Assembly (NCBI GenBank): GCA_963698495.1
Contig: CAVORB010000020.1
Span: forward strand, 248,001 to 312,000
DNA from: CAVORB01 sp963698495
GTDB taxonomy: Bacteria > Pseudomonadota > Gammaproteobacteria > Chromatiales > Chromatiaceae
Reading direction: 5' to 3'
Length of the DNA stretch: 64,000 bases
Position 1 is the stretch's first letter, and every line of letters starts with the position of its first letter. The position numbers and the translations under genes were made by a program. Below are positions 62,100-64,000 of this stretch, one piece after another. The notes under the pieces were generated by a model, which had not been told where the DNA came from, ran no database searches, and saw only the letters and a program-made list of their open reading frames with translations.

Positions 62100-63137
62100 A
62101 TGGCCGTCTTGCGCCTGAGCCGCATCGTCCTGCGCCTCATCGTCTCGGTGATCCTGGCGCTCGCGATCCTGTGGGCGGCCGGCGCGCTCTGGATCGACGG
62201 TCCAGAGTCCTGGGCGCTCTCCGGCGCGCTCGCGGGTGGCCTGCTCCTGATCGCCGTGACGGCGGCGGCGCTGGTCCGCCCCTGGCGGCGGGCCGCATTC
62301 GCTGTCTTCGTGGCCTTCGCCGCCGTGCTTGCCTGGTGGCTGATGCTCGCGCCGAGCAACGACCGTGACTGGCAGCCGGACGTCGCCCGGCTGCCGGCGG
62401 CGACCCTCGACGGTTCCCTGCTGACGGTCCGCAACGTCCGCAACTTCGCGTACCGGAGCGATCAGGATTTCACCGAGCGTTGGGAGACACGGACCTACGA
62501 CCTCGACACCCTGGTTGGATTCGACATGTTTGTCTCCTTCTGGGGGCCGACCCTCTATGGTCACACCATCGCGAGCTGGGCGTTCGCCGACGGGAGTCAC
62601 CTCGCGGTGTCCATCGAGACGCGCAAGGAGAAGGGCGAGGCCTACTCGGCCCTGCGGGGCTTTTTCCGGCAATACGAGCTCTATTACGTCGTCGGTGACG
62701 AGCGCGACCTGATTGGGGTTCGCACCAGCCACCGCGGCGAGAAGGTCCAGCTCTACCGCATCGGCGGCTCGAAGAACCAGGGCCGCGAACTGCTGCTCGA
62801 CTATGTGCGAGAGATCAACGCCCTCGCCGAGCGCCCCCGCTGGTACAACGCCCTGACCCACAATTGCACCACCACGATCTGGCACCACACGAAGGCGGTG
62901 GGTACAGGTCCGACGCTCGACTGGCGGCTGCTGGCGAACGGCTACCTCATCGACCTCGCCTACGAGCGGGGCACGGTCGACACCAACATCCCGCTCGGGG
63001 AGCTCAAGAGCCGCAGCGATATCACGGCTCGCGCCCGTTCCAGCAACGCCGCGGAAGATTTCTCCAAGGCCATCCGGGAGGGATTGCCTCCTCGGCCTGA
63101 ACGCCGCGCTGCGATTGCCGCCCCATCGGCTCCCTGA
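62100..63137 (+). CDS. DUF4105 membrane protein
   Basis: 345 residues: three N-terminal membrane segments within the first 85 residues, then a periplasmic DUF4105 domain with HTIASWAFADGSHLAVSIETRKEKGEAYSALRGFFRQYELYYVVGDERDLI and the NCTTTIWHH motif (Cys and His in a papain-like arrangement, NlpC/P60-like). A peptidase or amidase role is possible but unproven. The ATG follows the YSC84 gene closely. Confidence 0.9.
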   Translation: MAVLRLSRIVLRLIVSVILALAILWAAGALWIDGPESWALSGALAGGLLLIAVTAAALVRPWRRAAFAVFVAFAAVLAWWLMLAPSNDRDWQPDVARLPAATLDGSLLTVRNVRNFAYRSDQDFTERWETRTYDLDTLVGFDMFVSFWGPTLYGHTIASWAFADGSHLAVSIETRKEKGEAYSALRGFFRQYELYYVVGDERDLIGVRTSHRGEKVQLYRIGGSKNQGRELLLDYVREINALAERPRWYNALTHNCTTTIWHHTKAVGTGPTLDWRLLANGYLIDLAYERGTVDTNIPLGELKSRSDITARARSSNAAEDFSKAIREGLPPRPERRAAIAAPSAP

Positions 63138-63205
63138 CCCTGGGACTGGGAAACACTTAAGAGGGCCGACGGAATCCCGTTTCGACCTGGAGATACCAAA
63201 GCTGC

Positions 63206-64000
63206 ATGAAACCCACACTCAGATACGGGGACTACCTCAGGGCTATCGGCGCCGGGCGGCGAGAGCTGAGCTTCAACGCCATCGCCCCGCCGCCGGGACG
63301 CGACGCGAGGGGACAGCCAATTCCGCCACCGGCGGCGGGCCCCATCCGGCTGCACCCAGAGGAGATCGCGGCACTGCTGCGGCCCTACGTCTCGGTGCGG
63401 TTCATGGATCAGGTCAAGGCCGTCGTCCCCCTGGCGCTCTATCTCGCGCTTTTCCAGATCCTGATCCTGCGCCAGCTGGTGGAGGACTCCTGGCTCATCA
63501 CCGGCGGTCTGTTCGCGGTGATCGTCGGCCTGATGTTCTTCATGGAGGGATTAAAGCTCGGCCTGATGCCGTTCGGCGAGCTTATTGGACATACGCTGCC
63601 GCGCAAGTCACCGCTGCCACTGGTGCTCCTGATCACGTTTCTGCTCGGCATCGGGGTGACCTTCGCAGAGCCGGCCATCGGCGCGCTGCAGGCAGCAGGG
63701 CAAAACGTCTCTCCGGAGCGCGCGCCCTATCTCTGGGCCCTGCTCAACCAATGGACGGGTGCGCTGGTGCTGGTCATCGGAGCCAGCGTCGGCCTGGCCG
63801 CGGTGCTGGGGACCCTGCGCTTCCTCTATGGCTGGAGCTTGAAGCCCCTGATCTACGCCTCACTGGTGCCGGTGCTCGGACTGACCCTCTATGGCGCCAG
63901 CGACCCGGAGTTGGCGAAGGTAATGGGCCTCGCCTGGGATGCGGGCGCCGTGACGACCGGCCCGGTCACGGTGCCGCTGGTCCTGTCGCTCGGCATCGGG
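63206..64000 (+). CDS. DUF1538 membrane protein (3' end beyond right edge)
   Basis: First 265 codons, open to the window end. After a Pro-rich cytoplasmic leader (about 30-75) come hydrophobic segments with the DUF1538 repeat marks FMEGLKLGLMPFGELIGHTLP, LLGIGVTFAEPAIGALQAAG and GLAWDAGAVTTGPVTVPLVLSLGIG. The family is a duplicated membrane fold of unknown transport function. GGAG lies 12-15 bases before the ATG. Confidence 0.9.
   Translation, partial: MKPTLRYGDYLRAIGAGRRELSFNAIAPPPGRDARGQPIPPPAAGPIRLHPEEIAALLRPYVSVRFMDQVKAVVPLALYLALFQILILRQLVEDSWLITGGLFAVIVGLMFFMEGLKLGLMPFGELIGHTLPRKSPLPLVLLITFLLGIGVTFAEPAIGALQAAGQNVSPERAPYLWALLNQWTGALVLVIGASVGLAAVLGTLRFLYGWSLKPLIYASLVPVLGLTLYGASDPELAKVMGLAWDAGAVTTGPVTVPLVLSLGIG

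Overview
The window is GC-rich DNA from a gammaproteobacterium. It probably belongs near the purple or other sulfur-oxidising Chromatiales. The reasons are the class III (phaE/phaC) polyhydroxyalkanoate synthase, the split hisG-hisD-hisC and mla-murA order, the kdsDC-lptCAB-rpoN-hpf-ptsN-hprK-rapZ-PTS order, sucrose synthase, and a cytochrome b with PVWY at the Qo site. This placement is inference from gene content; no taxonomic marker search was possible.

Layout. 1-2355 (minus): cytochrome bc1 genes petA-petB-petC, with petC running off the left edge. 2356-2807: a cluster of short palindromic repeats. 2808-4855: a NIF3-family gene divergent from a DegS-like periplasmic protease that carries a 1-nt frameshift. 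4999-10834: polyhydroxybutyrate locus phaB-phasin-phaR-phaA (minus) divergent from phaE-phaC (plus), with shared TGCA-rich operator-like motifs. 10998-15153 (minus): a membrane diguanylate cyclase and sucrose synthase. 15278-23623 (minus): hisC, hisD (frameshifted), hisG, murA, mlaB-C-D-E-F and a DUF72-like gene. 23768-34279 (plus): kdsD, kdsC, lptC, lptA, lptB, rpoN, hpf, ptsN, hprK, rapZ, a mannose-type EIIA, HPr and EI. These link LPS supply, sigma-54 and a transporter-less regulatory PTS. 34603-40130: a small unknown gene, then (minus) ffh-rpsP-rimM-trmD-rplS-sbcB. 40248-43463: a CcsA-like membrane protein and (minus) an arsenosugar cassette.

43613-43834 holds tRNA-Ala(CGC) and tRNA-Arg(CCT). 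Directly beyond the tRNA-Arg 3' end lies an integrative element (43850 to at least 50485): tyrosine integrase, excisionase-like HTH protein, an array of paired 14-bp iteron-like repeats next to an AT-rich stretch, a DUF433/DUF5615 toxin-antitoxin-like pair, a second HTH gene behind a palindrome, a TOPRIM plus RepA-type ATPase protein, and a TubC-docking-like protein. It looks like a small integrative element able to replicate from its own iteron origin, and is the best candidate in the window for an undescribed system. No right-hand attachment repeat was found by eye.

50727-56059: a QEGLA-motif (TIGR02421-type) gene, a LOG-family nucleotide hydrolase, a GAF/AAA+/Fis sigma-54 activator, a PPK2 polyphosphate kinase with a well-spaced -24/-12 promoter, and a small monooxygenase-like protein. 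56442-64000 (plus): an envelope cluster of a DUF3302-like membrane protein, an HlyD-like fusion protein, two small unknown proteins, DUF2092, an alpha/beta-hydrolase lipoprotein, a YSC84-like protein, DUF4105 and a DUF1538 membrane protein cut by the right edge.

Seven single-base frame disruptions occur in six otherwise intact genes: degS, hisD, ffh twice, integrase, TOPRIM/RepA and the QEGLA gene. Because ffh is essential and keeps full-length homology in all frames, these are best read as consensus sequence errors. The genes are given here as full-length reconstructed units.
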